Shown: piece by piece, positions 18,148 through 27,794 of the stretch
Layout of the letters: every line of letters starts with the position of its first letter
Position numbering within the stretch: position 1 is the stretch's first letter
NCBI RefSeq assembly: GCF_900116415.1
Contig: NZ_FPAP01000003.1
Span: 744,001 to 808,000 of the forward strand
DNA: 64,000 nucleotides
Reading direction: 5' to 3'
Source: Chryseobacterium formosense
Lineage (GTDB): Bacteria; Bacteroidota; Bacteroidia; Flavobacteriales; Weeksellaceae
Notes under the pieces: generated by a model
What the model saw: the letters and a program-made list of their open reading frames with translations, nothing else
The model's database searches: none
What the model was told of the DNA's origin: nothing
Position numbers and translations under genes: made by a program

Positions 18148-19542
18148 TTATCCCTTACGGGTAATTGATAAGAAGATTTTTTTACTACCACCAGCGCCTG
18201 CACCTATTTGCATACACCACCATTTGAACTCGTACCATCTGTAGGTGTTGGCATCTATCTGTACCTGTACATTGGTTGTTTCTACTTCTGCCGCGGTGGT
18301 TGTCCACCACACAACATTGTTATTGTCTACCTGGAGGTATTCTCAGGGAGCCACTGTATTATTTAGGGACGTTTTATTCTCATTTACCTGCGTAGCAAAT
18401 GACTGATAGCTTACCAACTGCGAGGCTGATGAAAGGTTATAAATTCTTGGATCATAATAGTTGCTACTGTCACCCTGTAAACTAATCTGCAAACCATCAA
18501 TCATCGGTAAAGCAGGTAAGCTGTTGGCTGTGACATAGATTCCCAGATTAAAACTACTGGTGTTTGTTGTCACAGCAGGTATAGAATAAACTTGTGAAAT
18601 GGTTTCCCCCACATTGATAGAGCCTGAAGGGGGAGTTCCGCCTCCGGTAGTGGGTAGTCCTGCTACATACCCCAAAACACCGTTGGCATCAGCCACTATC
18701 GTTCTGGTTGCAGTAAAAGTCTGGTCTTGTGCTGAAGACATCTCTCCTGTACTTGTTGTATTAATAGCATTCGTTGTACCGTTCAGCGGAAGATTTCTCA
18801 GTCTTGTAATTCCATTATTATCAAGTTTTTCTGTTGGATTGATAATATCAATACCAACATTTCCCTCTCCTGTGACTCTCATTTTTTCACTTCCCAAATC
18901 CCCTCCACCTGCACTGGTACTGATGATTACGGGAGCAGAAACTGTATTCCCACTTGTAGATAAGGTAAGAGAAGTAGCATCTCCCTGCGCCTGAACTCTA
19001 CCTTCGGCGTTATAGAACTGTTGTATCCATAGATTTGAGTTGCTTCCTCCATCCAAGCTTATAGCTGAAGATCCTGAAGACAGAAGATTTTCCTGATATA
19101 AAACGCCATTTGTTCCCCATGATGATCTTTGTTGCGTTCCTGTGAAATTCAATACTCTACCATTGAGCATTAAAGTACGGTTGCTGGTTAATGAACCGTT
19201 GGCATTGTAAATATTAGTAGAAGCAGAAGATTTTACAGTCTGCCACAAAGTCCCGTCGAAATAATAATAGCCGATATTGGTTACATTTACGGTTTGTCCG
19301 GCAGGGGTCGGGTCAGCAGTTGTTACATAGACCAAGGCTCCTTCCTGAGAACTAGTATAGGTTTTTGCTCTTAATTGCGCTCCTACAATTCTCGGAGCAA
19401 TCACACCATCAAGAGATGAAGCGTCTGTAGGTTTTCCTACTATATCTAAAGTAGCCTGAGGAGAGTCTGTATTAACACCTACTTGTGCAAATGATAAGCC
19501 TGAAAAGAATAGAGTTCCTAAGAAAATAAAGTTTTTTTTCAT
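18148..19542 (-). pseudogene. Surface protein gene with in-frame TGA near the 3' end
   Basis: The frame gives 399 residues: a signal peptide (MKKNFIFLGTLFFSGLSFAQ), then VGVNTDSPQATLDIVG as in many flavobacterial surface proteins, a GYYYFDGTLWQTV motif, and a beta-rich body. TGA at 18343-18345 ends it. The same frame stays open for 65 more codons to TAA at 18148. It encodes EYLQVDNNNVVWWTT and the tail RWYEFKWWCMQIG...KKIFLSITRKG, which fits the usual C-terminus of this kind of protein. So the TGA looks like a nonsense mutation, a sequencing error, or readthrough; I mark it as a likely pseudogene. The expressed part may still be made, without its tail. Confidence 0.75.
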
Positions 19543-19824
19543 TGTTTTACTTATTATTTATGTTTATAGTTGCATAAAAGCTTTAAAATGTCAGATTTTA
19601 CTTTAGCCCGACAAAGTAACAGGTATAGCTTATTGAATATCCCTCCTACCGGCCGAATCTCAATGCACTACAAATTGAAATCAGTATGATTGGGTAATAG
19701 AAAATGTACTATGATTAAATCTCATCCTTTTCCTACCAATACGAGGAATAAAGTTTAAAATCTATTTTATAGCATATTGACAGAGTATAAGAATAGATGG
19801 ATGATAAAAAAGAATAATGGAGCT
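19543..19824. other. Intergenic region, nothing recognised
   Basis: AT-rich spacer between two minus-strand genes. It should hold the promoter of the broken surface gene, but I could not place a convincing element. Confidence 0.4.
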
Positions 19825-20382
19825 CTATAAGCTCGGAGGAGGGCGCTGAAAATTGTGCCCTATATTAAGGATCGGAATTACCGTGCTTTTAAATGAATGA
19901 ATACATATAATAGCAAAAAAGTAAAGAATAACTATGACAATACTGTTAACGATAACAGCATATAATTTGAAATCATAACGTGTTATTACGGAAAGCTTTT
20001 TAATCCCAGAAGTTCCGGTATTGAAATCTTCAGCACTGCGGGAAGGAATAATTTTAGCCGTATCATAAGAAAGGTTTTCTATCTTTCTTATTTTCTTCTC
20101 TGTTGATTTTGTTTTTACTGGTTTTGACTTGAGCTTTCTTAAGGTCTTATGTATCTTTTTGGCAGGGACAGTGACAACATCGCCATATAATATCGTACCC
20201 TCGGACACTATGAATTTAGCATCACCAGATATATATATTTTGCCGGAACTAGGATCTGAAATTTCAGCTGCTTTTGTCAACGATAAAAATGAAACAATAA
20301 ATGATAAAATAAACAGATGCCACCTTCTCCGTGAGTAAGAAGAAGATGGTAGTATTTTTTTTATCATCATCAGTTTTTTCAA
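19825..20382 (-). CDS. Lysine-rich membrane protein with SEGT/YG and C-terminal RPPP motif, paralog 2
   Basis: The 185-residue protein starts from TTG (MKKLMMIKKIL), has a hydrophobic segment at about residues 22-40, the phrase ISGDAKFIVSEGTILYGD, a lysine-rich middle (residues about 75-105), a strong membrane segment near 140-165, and ends RPPPSL. It is the counterpart of the gene at 4533-5135, with the same start context and about 200 bp of shared upstream DNA. A divergent TPR/AraC regulator gene starts 439 bases away, so it may control this gene; that is inference from position only. Confidence 0.65.
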   Translation of the reverse strand: MKKLMMIKKILPSSSYSRRRWHLFILSFIVSFLSLTKAAEISDPSSGKIYISGDAKFIVSEGTILYGDVVTVPAKKIHKTLRKLKSKPVKTKSTEKKIRKIENLSYDTAKIIPSRSAEDFNTGTSGIKKLSVITRYDFKLYAVIVNSIVIVILYFFAIICIHSFKSTVIPILNIGHNFQRPPPSL

Positions 20383-20605
20383 GCTTTTGGATATTGATTA
20401 GTTGCTAAATATAATTTCATCATTATTATTAATCTGCATCGATTAATCCTCCAAACATATTTATCTTTAATGCGGAACACTATAATCGCAATAGATTAAA
20501 GTATTGTGCAATGATATACCATATTTATAGATAAATAAATTGATGACAATATTAAGATGAACACACCTTTCCTGCAAAAGTTATACTTGGCGATTTCCGA
20601 ATTAG
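20383..20605 (-). repeat. Duplicated upstream regulatory region, copy 2
   Basis: In reverse complement, this stretch matches 4325-4532 along almost its whole length, including the promoter -7 element TATGTTTG (minus strand, 20452-20459), the TTCCGCAT block and the CGGAAATCGCCAA block. The match is stronger here than between the two coding regions. Confidence 0.85.
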
Positions 20606-20753
20606 TCTCATGATCCCGAAAGTTTTTTTTTTATTTTACAAATAACACCACATGATTATCAATAATTTACACAAATCAACAATTCACACGTTTACGAATG
20701 AAATTTCTACCATGCACACCATGAAATTGGGATATTTTTCTGAATTTATCTTA

Positions 20754-20761
20754 TAACTTTG
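20754..20761 (+). promoter_or_regulatory. Promoter -7 element of TPR/AraC gene
   Basis: TAACTTTG fits the Bacteroidota TAnnTTTG consensus, 60 bases upstream of the ATG at 20822. A possible -33 TTG lies at about 20727, with a spacer that is slightly long. Confidence 0.55.
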
Positions 20762-20821
20762 CAAGAGAGCATCTGATATACCAAACAAAAACTACTTACC
20801 CATTAACAAACTATCATATCA

Positions 20822-22465
20822 ATGAAAAAACTACTCTATCTTTTTATCCTGCTTTTTTATTTTTACACAGCGGTTGCTCAGAACAAACAATCCTATACCA
20901 CATCACAAACTGAAGCTATCGTCAAACAATTAAAAAAAATCACCCAGGATATTAATGAGGGTAAAGGCAACCAGAACCAACAAGTGCAGCAACTGCTTTA
21001 CCTGAAGGCAACCTGTGAGAAATTAGGTTATGATGATGGAATTTTACAGAGTGGTAGTCTTATGATGCTTTTATATGGAAGTCAGAGTCGAAATAAAGAA
21101 ATAATTGAATTAGGCAGTGAGCTTAAGAAATTAAGTCAAGGTAAAAAAGATACTTATGGGTACATATCTAATATATACCGGAGAAATGCACTTGCATTGG
21201 GCTATCTGGGTTTGGATGATGAAAGTATAAAGGATTTTAGAACAGCAGTTAAATTTACACAAACCATTGAAAATAGTGATAAAAAGTTTTATTATCTTTC
21301 TTTATGTTATGAAAACATGACTGTTTATTATCAGAATAAACAATTCGAAGATAAATCTGGAGATTCAATCGAATACTATTATAAAAAAAGTCTCAATGAG
21401 GCAAAAAAGATCAGAGATAATAACGAAACTATATCCAATAGCCTGAAATATGACCAGATTGCTTTTAGTAACATGGCGATAGGAGTATTTTATTTGTCTA
21501 AGGCTGATACCAAAGTGAATATACAACTAGCAGAAAAATACCTTCTCGAAGGTTTAAAAATACACGAAAATAAAAAATACAATATAATTCCTGATAATAA
21601 AATAAGGATGCTGAATCAGGTAAGCTGGCTATATTCAGAAAAATTAGATTATCAAAAATCTATTGATTATGCTCTTCGTGCACTTGAATTGGAAAAGCAA
21701 TTTCATAGTCCATATGACCGGGTAGAATCTTTTGAATTCCTTGCAGATTCTTATATGGGTGCCGGCAATAAAGAGAAATCTAGATTCTATATGTATAAGT
21801 ACACTAATCTTAAAGATAGTTTACATTTTATTACAAAAAGTAATGCAGGTGCCACCATGAAAAATATGGTAGCCGATGAAATAAATGAGCAGAAGACCGC
21901 TTCAAAGAAGCAGCTAACGATTATCGGCAGTTTGTTACTTATTGCTATTATAGTCACAATTCTGCTCTGGAGAAGAAAAAATAATAATCTTCATAAGAGA
22001 TATGAAGAAATGATATCTAAAATAAATAGCAGGAAAGAAAATTCACCTATAAAACCTTTAGAAATCATAAGAAACAATGAAGCTAAAGGTTCTATATACA
22101 TTCCGGACGATACAGTAAAATCACTGCTTGAAAAACTGAGAAAATTTGAAGCATCTGAAAAATATCTGAGAAAAGATGCTAGTTTAACATGGCTTGCCAA
22201 TAATCTCAATACAAATACCAAATACCTTTCTGAAATTATCAAGATTGAAAGAGGTAAAAACTTTTCAAACTACATCAACGGATTACGGATCAATTATATT
22301 GTTGATAAGCTGTACAATGACCCAAAATACAGAGAATATAAAATAAGCCACCTCGTTGAAGAAAGCGGATTTGTCACCCATAAGGTTTTTGTCGCTGCTT
22401 TTAAAAACGAACATGGTGTTACACCATCCTATTTCATTGAGAAACTAAAAACCTCAGATCATTGA
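20822..22465 (+). CDS. Membrane-bound TPR sensor with AraC-type DNA-binding domain
   Basis: The 547-residue protein has a signal peptide (ends AVAQN), a helical TPR-rich periplasmic part (residues about 25-355, including FSNMAIGVFYLSKADTK and YQKSIDYALRALELEKQ), one membrane segment (TIIGSLLLIAIIVTILLW, near residue 370), and a C-terminal AraC-type helix-turn-helix. The end shows WLANNLNTNTKYLSEII and EESGFVTHKVFVAAFKNEHG, then TPSYFIEK. Such one-protein systems pass a periplasmic signal directly to DNA. The gene is divergent from the lysine-rich membrane protein gene and next to the surface-protein genes, so these are candidate targets. Confidence 0.9.
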   Translation: MKKLLYLFILLFYFYTAVAQNKQSYTTSQTEAIVKQLKKITQDINEGKGNQNQQVQQLLYLKATCEKLGYDDGILQSGSLMMLLYGSQSRNKEIIELGSELKKLSQGKKDTYGYISNIYRRNALALGYLGLDDESIKDFRTAVKFTQTIENSDKKFYYLSLCYENMTVYYQNKQFEDKSGDSIEYYYKKSLNEAKKIRDNNETISNSLKYDQIAFSNMAIGVFYLSKADTKVNIQLAEKYLLEGLKIHENKKYNIIPDNKIRMLNQVSWLYSEKLDYQKSIDYALRALELEKQFHSPYDRVESFEFLADSYMGAGNKEKSRFYMYKYTNLKDSLHFITKSNAGATMKNMVADEINEQKTASKKQLTIIGSLLLIAIIVTILLWRRKNNNLHKRYEEMISKINSRKENSPIKPLEIIRNNEAKGSIYIPDDTVKSLLEKLRKFEASEKYLRKDASLTWLANNLNTNTKYLSEIIKIERGKNFSNYINGLRINYIVDKLYNDPKYREYKISHLVEESGFVTHKVFVAAFKNEHGVTPSYFIEKLKTSDH

Positions 22466-23287
22466 ATATTAATTTCTAAATCATTGACGATAATTTTGAT
22501 ATAAATATTCATTAAGATTATTTAAAGTTTTCTAATGCTAAAATTTGTGAAATTCTTCCAAATCTTCAACCAAATATGGTTTGTTTAATTTATTTTAATG
22601 CAAAATACAGCTATAATTTTAGAATTTCTTACGTATCATACTTTAAAAATAAAAATTGGATTTTATCAGTAAAATCTCTCAATAATCACTATTGCAGTCG
22701 GGAATTATTAATTGTTTAATTTGCAGTAATTTATAAAATTAGAGGTGTACAGAAGTAGTACAAATGCTATTTTTATTTCCACTATAAAAACAATAAAACC
22801 CTTTATTTATGACTGTTTTCTAAGACGAAATTCTTGCGGAAAAGTAGAAAAAAGATGTTACAGCATCTTAATTCTGTACACTTTTGTACACTTTAAGCTG
22901 CATAACCACCATTAATAAACACTTCTTTAGATACTGTATCAGGAAAGTAATTATTATTTAATCCTTTATTTCTCCCGATTTACAACAACTTGCATTTATT
23001 CATTTTCCTTTAAAATATAGTCTAACATTAAAATGGTTTGTTTATTGATATTCAATTTTAATATCATAAAAACTTTATTATTAATATTGAAATAGGAAAT
23101 GTATTCAAGGAAGTATTTGTAATGCTATTTAGACCTGATAAAATAAATTCTTTTTATTTTAAAATATTATTCAATATACACACTTTAGTGATTTGAATCA
23201 TAACTTATCTTCTCGATATTTATAATATTTACAAAAGAATATTCAGAATAACCAACTAAATCGGTTACCGGCTCAAATAATATAAAT
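22466..23287. other. Long AT-rich intergenic region with a broken small frame
   Basis: No intact gene seen. On the minus strand, about 23014-22893, a short frame reads MNKCKLL, a TAA stop, then about 28 more residues in the same frame ending SKEVFINGGYAA and a stop. This could be a decayed small gene or chance. GTACA blocks near 22746, 22757, 22876 and 22886 (TGTACACTTTTGTACAC) form short inverted repeats. Confidence 0.4.
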
Positions 23288-23551
23288 ATGGAAAATATAT
23301 TCAAAAATAAATCTGAAAATGTAAAACTCGTGTCTGATTGGCTGCAACACAAAATGAATCAACAATTTAATTCTGAAATTAATCTGTCCCGGGAATATGC
23401 TATTGATATTGATGGATCAGGTTTGATTATTCCTACCGAAGGTTTATCGAAACTAAATTACGAGCAAAAGTCATATCTCTCTACCATGATAAGATCAATA
23501 AACAGTCGGGAAGTTTCTTTTGAAGAAATTAATTCAGAACTTAATCTGTAA
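23288..23551 (+). CDS. Small hypothetical protein
   Basis: This 87-residue soluble protein starts at ATG and contains a helical N-terminus (VKLVSDWLQHKMNQQF) and the phrase AIDIDGSGLIIPTEGL. I recognise no family. A strong terminator begins 29 bases after the stop, which supports a real transcript. It faces the surface-protein operon tail to tail. Confidence 0.55.
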   Translation: MENIFKNKSENVKLVSDWLQHKMNQQFNSEINLSREYAIDIDGSGLIIPTEGLSKLNYEQKSYLSTMIRSINSREVSFEEINSELNL

Positions 23552-23580
23552 ATATTTCATATATAATTCTATGAAAAACA

Positions 23581-23606
23581 AAAAACCGCTAAAAAGCGGT
23601 TTTTTT
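23581..23606. terminator. Bidirectional factor-independent terminator
   Basis: AAAAACCGCT and AGCGGTTTTT pair with a 4-base loop and give T-runs in both directions. It lies between the convergent genes at 23288-23551 and 23635-24189. Confidence 0.9.
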
Positions 23607-23634
23607 ATAAATATGATTTCTTATATAATAAAAT

Positions 23635-24189
23635 CTAATTTGTTGTTGCTTTCCAAAAACTCCATCTGGTTCCGTTAAACACAGCCAGCCTTTTAGAACC
23701 TGCTTTATTTACGTAAACCATCATACCCGGTGCAGGATTCACAACGTTTTGTACATCCTCAACCGTTGGCAAAATCATCGCTTTGGATGCTGATTCAAGA
23801 ACCAAAACTCCATCAGCGCTTGTAGTAGCACTACCAACGATTGTTTTCGCTCCGGCAACTTCCGTAACTTGTGCTGACGTAGGTTGAGAAGCTAAAGCAG
23901 AAGTAATGTTTCCATCCTGTCCGCTAAGATCAATCCATGAGCCGTTGAAATATTTCACTCTCGCTGCTGTTCCGGAAGTGGCATCCAATGCAATTGTTCC
24001 TTCTGTAGGTGTTGACGGCATTGTTCTTACATAAGGCAAAACCATTCCTTTATTTTGACCTGCAGCAAACTCTAAAAGAACCGAACCCTTCTGGTTTGCC
24101 GGCGCAGTACCAACCGCATCACCAATAATAACTTGAGCATTGATCATAGCAACGACTATTGTAAATGCAGCTATATATATTTTTTTCAT
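23635..24189 (-). CDS. Secreted partner protein with C-terminal GMMV motif module (copy 2)
   Basis: The 184-residue protein has a short signal peptide (MKKIYIAAFTIVVAMINAQ) and ends NPAPGMMVYVN, then LAVFNGTRWSFWK. It matches 8834-9466 in layout: GMVLPYVRT or GIVVPWTST near the start, GVLVL or GILVL, and KAMILP or KAMVLP before the GMMV motif. It is 61 bases downstream of the 961-residue surface protein and ends at a bidirectional terminator. Role unknown; co-export or anchoring with the large protein is inferred. Confidence 0.75.
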   Translation of the reverse strand: MKKIYIAAFTIVVAMINAQVIIGDAVGTAPANQKGSVLLEFAAGQNKGMVLPYVRTMPSTPTEGTIALDATSGTAARVKYFNGSWIDLSGQDGNITSALASQPTSAQVTEVAGAKTIVGSATTSADGVLVLESASKAMILPTVEDVQNVVNPAPGMMVYVNKAGSKRLAVFNGTRWSFWKATTN

Positions 24190-24250
24190 TTCTTCCTTAA
24201 TTTTTATTTTAAATACTTTAAATGATTATCCTGAATTCTGTAAACTATTT

Positions 24251-27136
24251 TTACGGACAAGCAGGTGTAGAAAAACAAGACCATCCTGTATTGGCAGGAA
24301 CTGCGGTATCTACTGTATAAATTTTAAGACATTTAGCTGTTGTATCATAAACCATCATACCATCTACAGGTTGAGTAATAGCCGAAAGACCAGTCGTGGG
24401 AACTCTCGTAATTACAAAGCCTTTAGTATTTGATTCTAAAACAGTATGTGCTCCGGTTCTGATCATTGGCCAGTTTCCTTCTGCAGCTCCTGCTCTTTTA
24501 AGAAGCGTAATACCATGTTGAGCAGCAATACCCGTAGTTGTCGTATTCGGAAGATTGTAGCATGCACACTGAACGATATTCAGTCCGTATCCTCTACCGG
24601 TAATAATTGTTGCTCCTACAACAGCTTGAGTAATTGTTATTGTATTACCTGAAGAAGTGTTCCAGGGTATTGTGTTAAATGAATTTCCGTTGAAAAGTTC
24701 AAGCGGGAAAAGTGCTCCACCTGCAGTTTTACTTCCGTACATAGAGACTACACCTGTAGGACTGATTACTACTCTGATAAGTGGTGCAGCAGCAGATCCT
24801 GAATAATTGTATATCAAAGGAGTATTTACTTCATATTGATCACCATCAGCAAAACGAATATTAATTCCGGGTACTGCACCAGACTGGAATTCAATTTCAG
24901 AAGATGCTATTTTCACACCATTTACAGTCATGTTAAAGGAATTGTCTATAGAATAAATGTCAAATACAAATCCGTAATTCGTTGCAGGCTGAACAAATGT
25001 TTTTGGTGTTCCAAATGAAGTAGTAAAGTCTTCTCCTCCGACTTGTTCCGTACATATTGCTGCCGCTGTATAAGAAAGCGATAAATTTTTGATATTGTTA
25101 CAGCTTCCTCCAATACCATTATTAGTACATTCTGCCTGTGCGTCTGTAGGCTGTACTGTCGGATCAGGATTCGTTGCATCAGGGTCGGTAACGTCATTAG
25201 GACGTAAAATACCTGCTTTAAAATTTTGATTTCCTGAATTCACACCTGTGGTTACATTTAATTTTATGGTATAACCGATTTCACAACCGTTCGGAAGATC
25301 AATAGAAGATGAATAGGTTCTTGTTGCAGCATTATAAGTTATGGCAAGTGACTCGGTACCACACCCTTTACCATCAAATACAACCGATTGAGGACTAAAT
25401 CCAACAGGAATTGTAAACGTAAATTTAGATCCTGTAACTGCACTTGGTCCATCATTTTTAGCTTTTACATAAAAAGTAACAACATCTCCAGGAATAACAG
25501 CTGTTTTATCTGCAACTGCCTGAGAAATATTAAGATCCGCAATTTGAGTAACAATAGGTACAGGCTGTGTTTCAACAGGACCTTTCACAAATGCCCAGGT
25601 ATCCATTGACTTTACATCACCAAACTGACCACCCGTTCCTGTACCGTTTACTCCCCAAATGTGTCCGTTTACATTACTGTTTAATCCTGCACTATTTACA
25701 GGCGGTAAATGAGAATTGTTTTTAGGTGAAGAATTACTACCGTTATTAACATTTGGAATATCAGTATCGTTCCAGTAAACTGTACTTGACGCAACCTGAG
25801 AAAGATCATCTTTGTTCAGCAACTCAATGATCGTTCCGAACCTGTTGTATTCCATATCAATATACGGAAAGTGCACCTCTGCTCCCTGAAGCTGAACTGA
25901 AACATCCGCCTGATGAATTCCCACTGGAAGAGGCTGACCTGCTCCATCTTTTCCATCCCATAATATACTATTGGCATTGGCATTGGCAAAACCTAGCAAA
26001 ACTCTTTCCGTAAAAGTAGCAGGATTGGCGCTGCTCTTAATGATGATCGTATACTTTGCGGGTCTGTTGGAATTAAATTTAATATATCCTCCCTTCGAGC
26101 TTACCTGCCCATTTGTACCTTCAACTCCCTGTGTATTCAATGAAGTTACAACAGGTACAATAGGAGTTTTTCTCAACCAGGTACTGTTTCCCGGTACTGC
26201 ACCAACGCTGGTTTCAGGCAGATCTGACGAAGGCAGGGTGTAGAAGATTTTATGGGTAATCTGCTGGGTGGTTGAGTTTGATATATCAGCAGCTGTAGGA
26301 TTTTGCACATCACTGCTAGATAGGTTTGTAATATTTAAACTCTTATAAACCGATACTCCACTGGCATTTGTAAAACCGTTGTTGTTGATAAAAAACGAGA
26401 AGTACAAACCATTATTACCATTATTATTAATTCTATAAATAAAACCGTCGTCCGTCAATCCATATACAATTCCATAGAATCCGTTGGCATTTGAATTTTG
26501 GTTTCCGTTGCTCATATTAAGCAAATTTGCATAAACACGGCCACCAATAAATCCTGTATTGGACGTATTTATAACTGATATATCCCATGCAAGGATACCG
26601 GCATTAGATTCTTGAATCCAAGCTGCATCGGCGAGCACAGTAGTACTAGGAATTCCAGAAGCTCTTGCGATAAATTCTACACGATAGATACCCGCACCTC
26701 CTGCTGGAACCTGATAATAGACTGGTGTATATTTAGTAGTAGAGCTTTCACCAAATAATTTAGGTCCATTTTTTTCCTGATCTCTACTTGCGATTTGACC
26801 AGCAGTATTATTATCCACAACAAGTGTACCTGATGGACTGTACATCATGATCTTAGGAGTTGCATTAACATTACCCAAAATCTGTGCACTGGATGCTAAA
26901 GTAATTCTCTCTCCTTCTTTTGCATACACATAATGCGTTCCGTTTGTAGGAAACGGCCATCGTTCTGTATCCGGCGTTAAGCTGGATCTAAGGTAAGCAC
27001 GGTATCCTGCTTTTCCGTTCGGGTATAAATCTTTTGAACCATCAGCAAATAAAAAACTGTTGCACAAAAGAGTGATAAATAATGTCAAAAATAATTTTAA
27101 ACTGACATTTGTTTTTAGTTGATATATTTTTTTCAT
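24251..27136 (-). CDS. Large surface protein with DUF11-like domain and shared C-terminal module
   Basis: The 961-residue protein has a signal peptide (ends SFLFADG). The body is beta-rich, and a DUF11-type domain lies near residues 545-650 (DLNISQAVADKTAVIPGD, FYVKAKNDGPSAVTG). The last 90 residues (AQHGITLLKRAG, GNWPMIRTGAHTVLES, GFVITRVPTTG, GMMVYDTTAKCLKIYT, CFSTPACP) match the end of the giant GEVED protein. It heads a two-gene unit with the small protein at 23635-24189. An adhesin or outer-surface role is inferred from these parts. No known enzymatic domain was seen. Confidence 0.85.
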   Translation of the reverse strand: MKKIYQLKTNVSLKLFLTLFITLLCNSFLFADGSKDLYPNGKAGYRAYLRSSLTPDTERWPFPTNGTHYVYAKEGERITLASSAQILGNVNATPKIMMYSPSGTLVVDNNTAGQIASRDQEKNGPKLFGESSTTKYTPVYYQVPAGGAGIYRVEFIARASGIPSTTVLADAAWIQESNAGILAWDISVINTSNTGFIGGRVYANLLNMSNGNQNSNANGFYGIVYGLTDDGFIYRINNNGNNGLYFSFFINNNGFTNASGVSVYKSLNITNLSSSDVQNPTAADISNSTTQQITHKIFYTLPSSDLPETSVGAVPGNSTWLRKTPIVPVVTSLNTQGVEGTNGQVSSKGGYIKFNSNRPAKYTIIIKSSANPATFTERVLLGFANANANSILWDGKDGAGQPLPVGIHQADVSVQLQGAEVHFPYIDMEYNRFGTIIELLNKDDLSQVASSTVYWNDTDIPNVNNGSNSSPKNNSHLPPVNSAGLNSNVNGHIWGVNGTGTGGQFGDVKSMDTWAFVKGPVETQPVPIVTQIADLNISQAVADKTAVIPGDVVTFYVKAKNDGPSAVTGSKFTFTIPVGFSPQSVVFDGKGCGTESLAITYNAATRTYSSSIDLPNGCEIGYTIKLNVTTGVNSGNQNFKAGILRPNDVTDPDATNPDPTVQPTDAQAECTNNGIGGSCNNIKNLSLSYTAAAICTEQVGGEDFTTSFGTPKTFVQPATNYGFVFDIYSIDNSFNMTVNGVKIASSEIEFQSGAVPGINIRFADGDQYEVNTPLIYNYSGSAAAPLIRVVISPTGVVSMYGSKTAGGALFPLELFNGNSFNTIPWNTSSGNTITITQAVVGATIITGRGYGLNIVQCACYNLPNTTTTGIAAQHGITLLKRAGAAEGNWPMIRTGAHTVLESNTKGFVITRVPTTGLSAITQPVDGMMVYDTTAKCLKIYTVDTAVPANTGWSCFSTPACP

Positions 27137-27734
27137 GGACGAGGGGTATCATGAGTTTTGATAATATGATTTTAACCCAAAGAAATAATCTCTGAGCAAA
27201 ATGTTTATATTTTGAAGAAAATTAAGGGTTTAGAGCCTTATTTCTCGGATTGATAAGAATTGAATATGCCTCTTGACTGACAAGAAATTTGCCATGGAAG
27301 CAAATTCAAAAGATGTTGCGTGTGGGGAAAAATCACAAGGGAAAATCAACACCTGTTGAACAAGGTGCTGAAAGAAGGTGTTAAACATTTTCATTCAGTT
27401 TCAGTTTGAGCAGCAAAAATACACAAAATCATTTAAATAGCACATCCCTACCTGATTTTTTAACCATATTTTAATATGGATTGAATAATTCGTAACATAA
27501 TCGTTTACATTTTGTAAAATATTTTTTATACCTTATTGGGAATTTATCATCATTATTTATTAATAATCAACAGTTTACACATCAAAACAACACCTCCAAA
27601 CAGCGTCTGAATCATCATTTATGACATTTATCATTAATTATTGAAAATTATTCTTCAAAAGAGTAATCTTATCCAAAAAGTATAATCATTCGAATAAGAA
27701 TGTATTTTGATAAGATAACAGGAAATTAAAAATC
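27137..27734. other. Intergenic region, no gene supported
   Basis: AT-rich. A hairpin-forming repeat (CACCTTGTTCAACAGGTG on the minus strand, near 27350) lies about 210 bases upstream of the surface gene. A frame on the plus strand (27758-27973) is only a shadow of the DUF1826 gene. Confidence 0.45.
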
Positions 27735-27754
27735 AAAAAAAACTCTGACGAGTC
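27735..27754 (-). terminator. Short terminator after DUF1826 gene
   Basis: On the minus strand, GACTC, a 4-base GTCA loop and GAGTT are followed by seven to eight T residues. The stem is short, but the T-run and position just past the stop at 27795 support it. Confidence 0.6.
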
Positions 27755-27794
27755 TCTTTGTATTGTAAAATAAAGCACACTGTTTTTCAGACAA

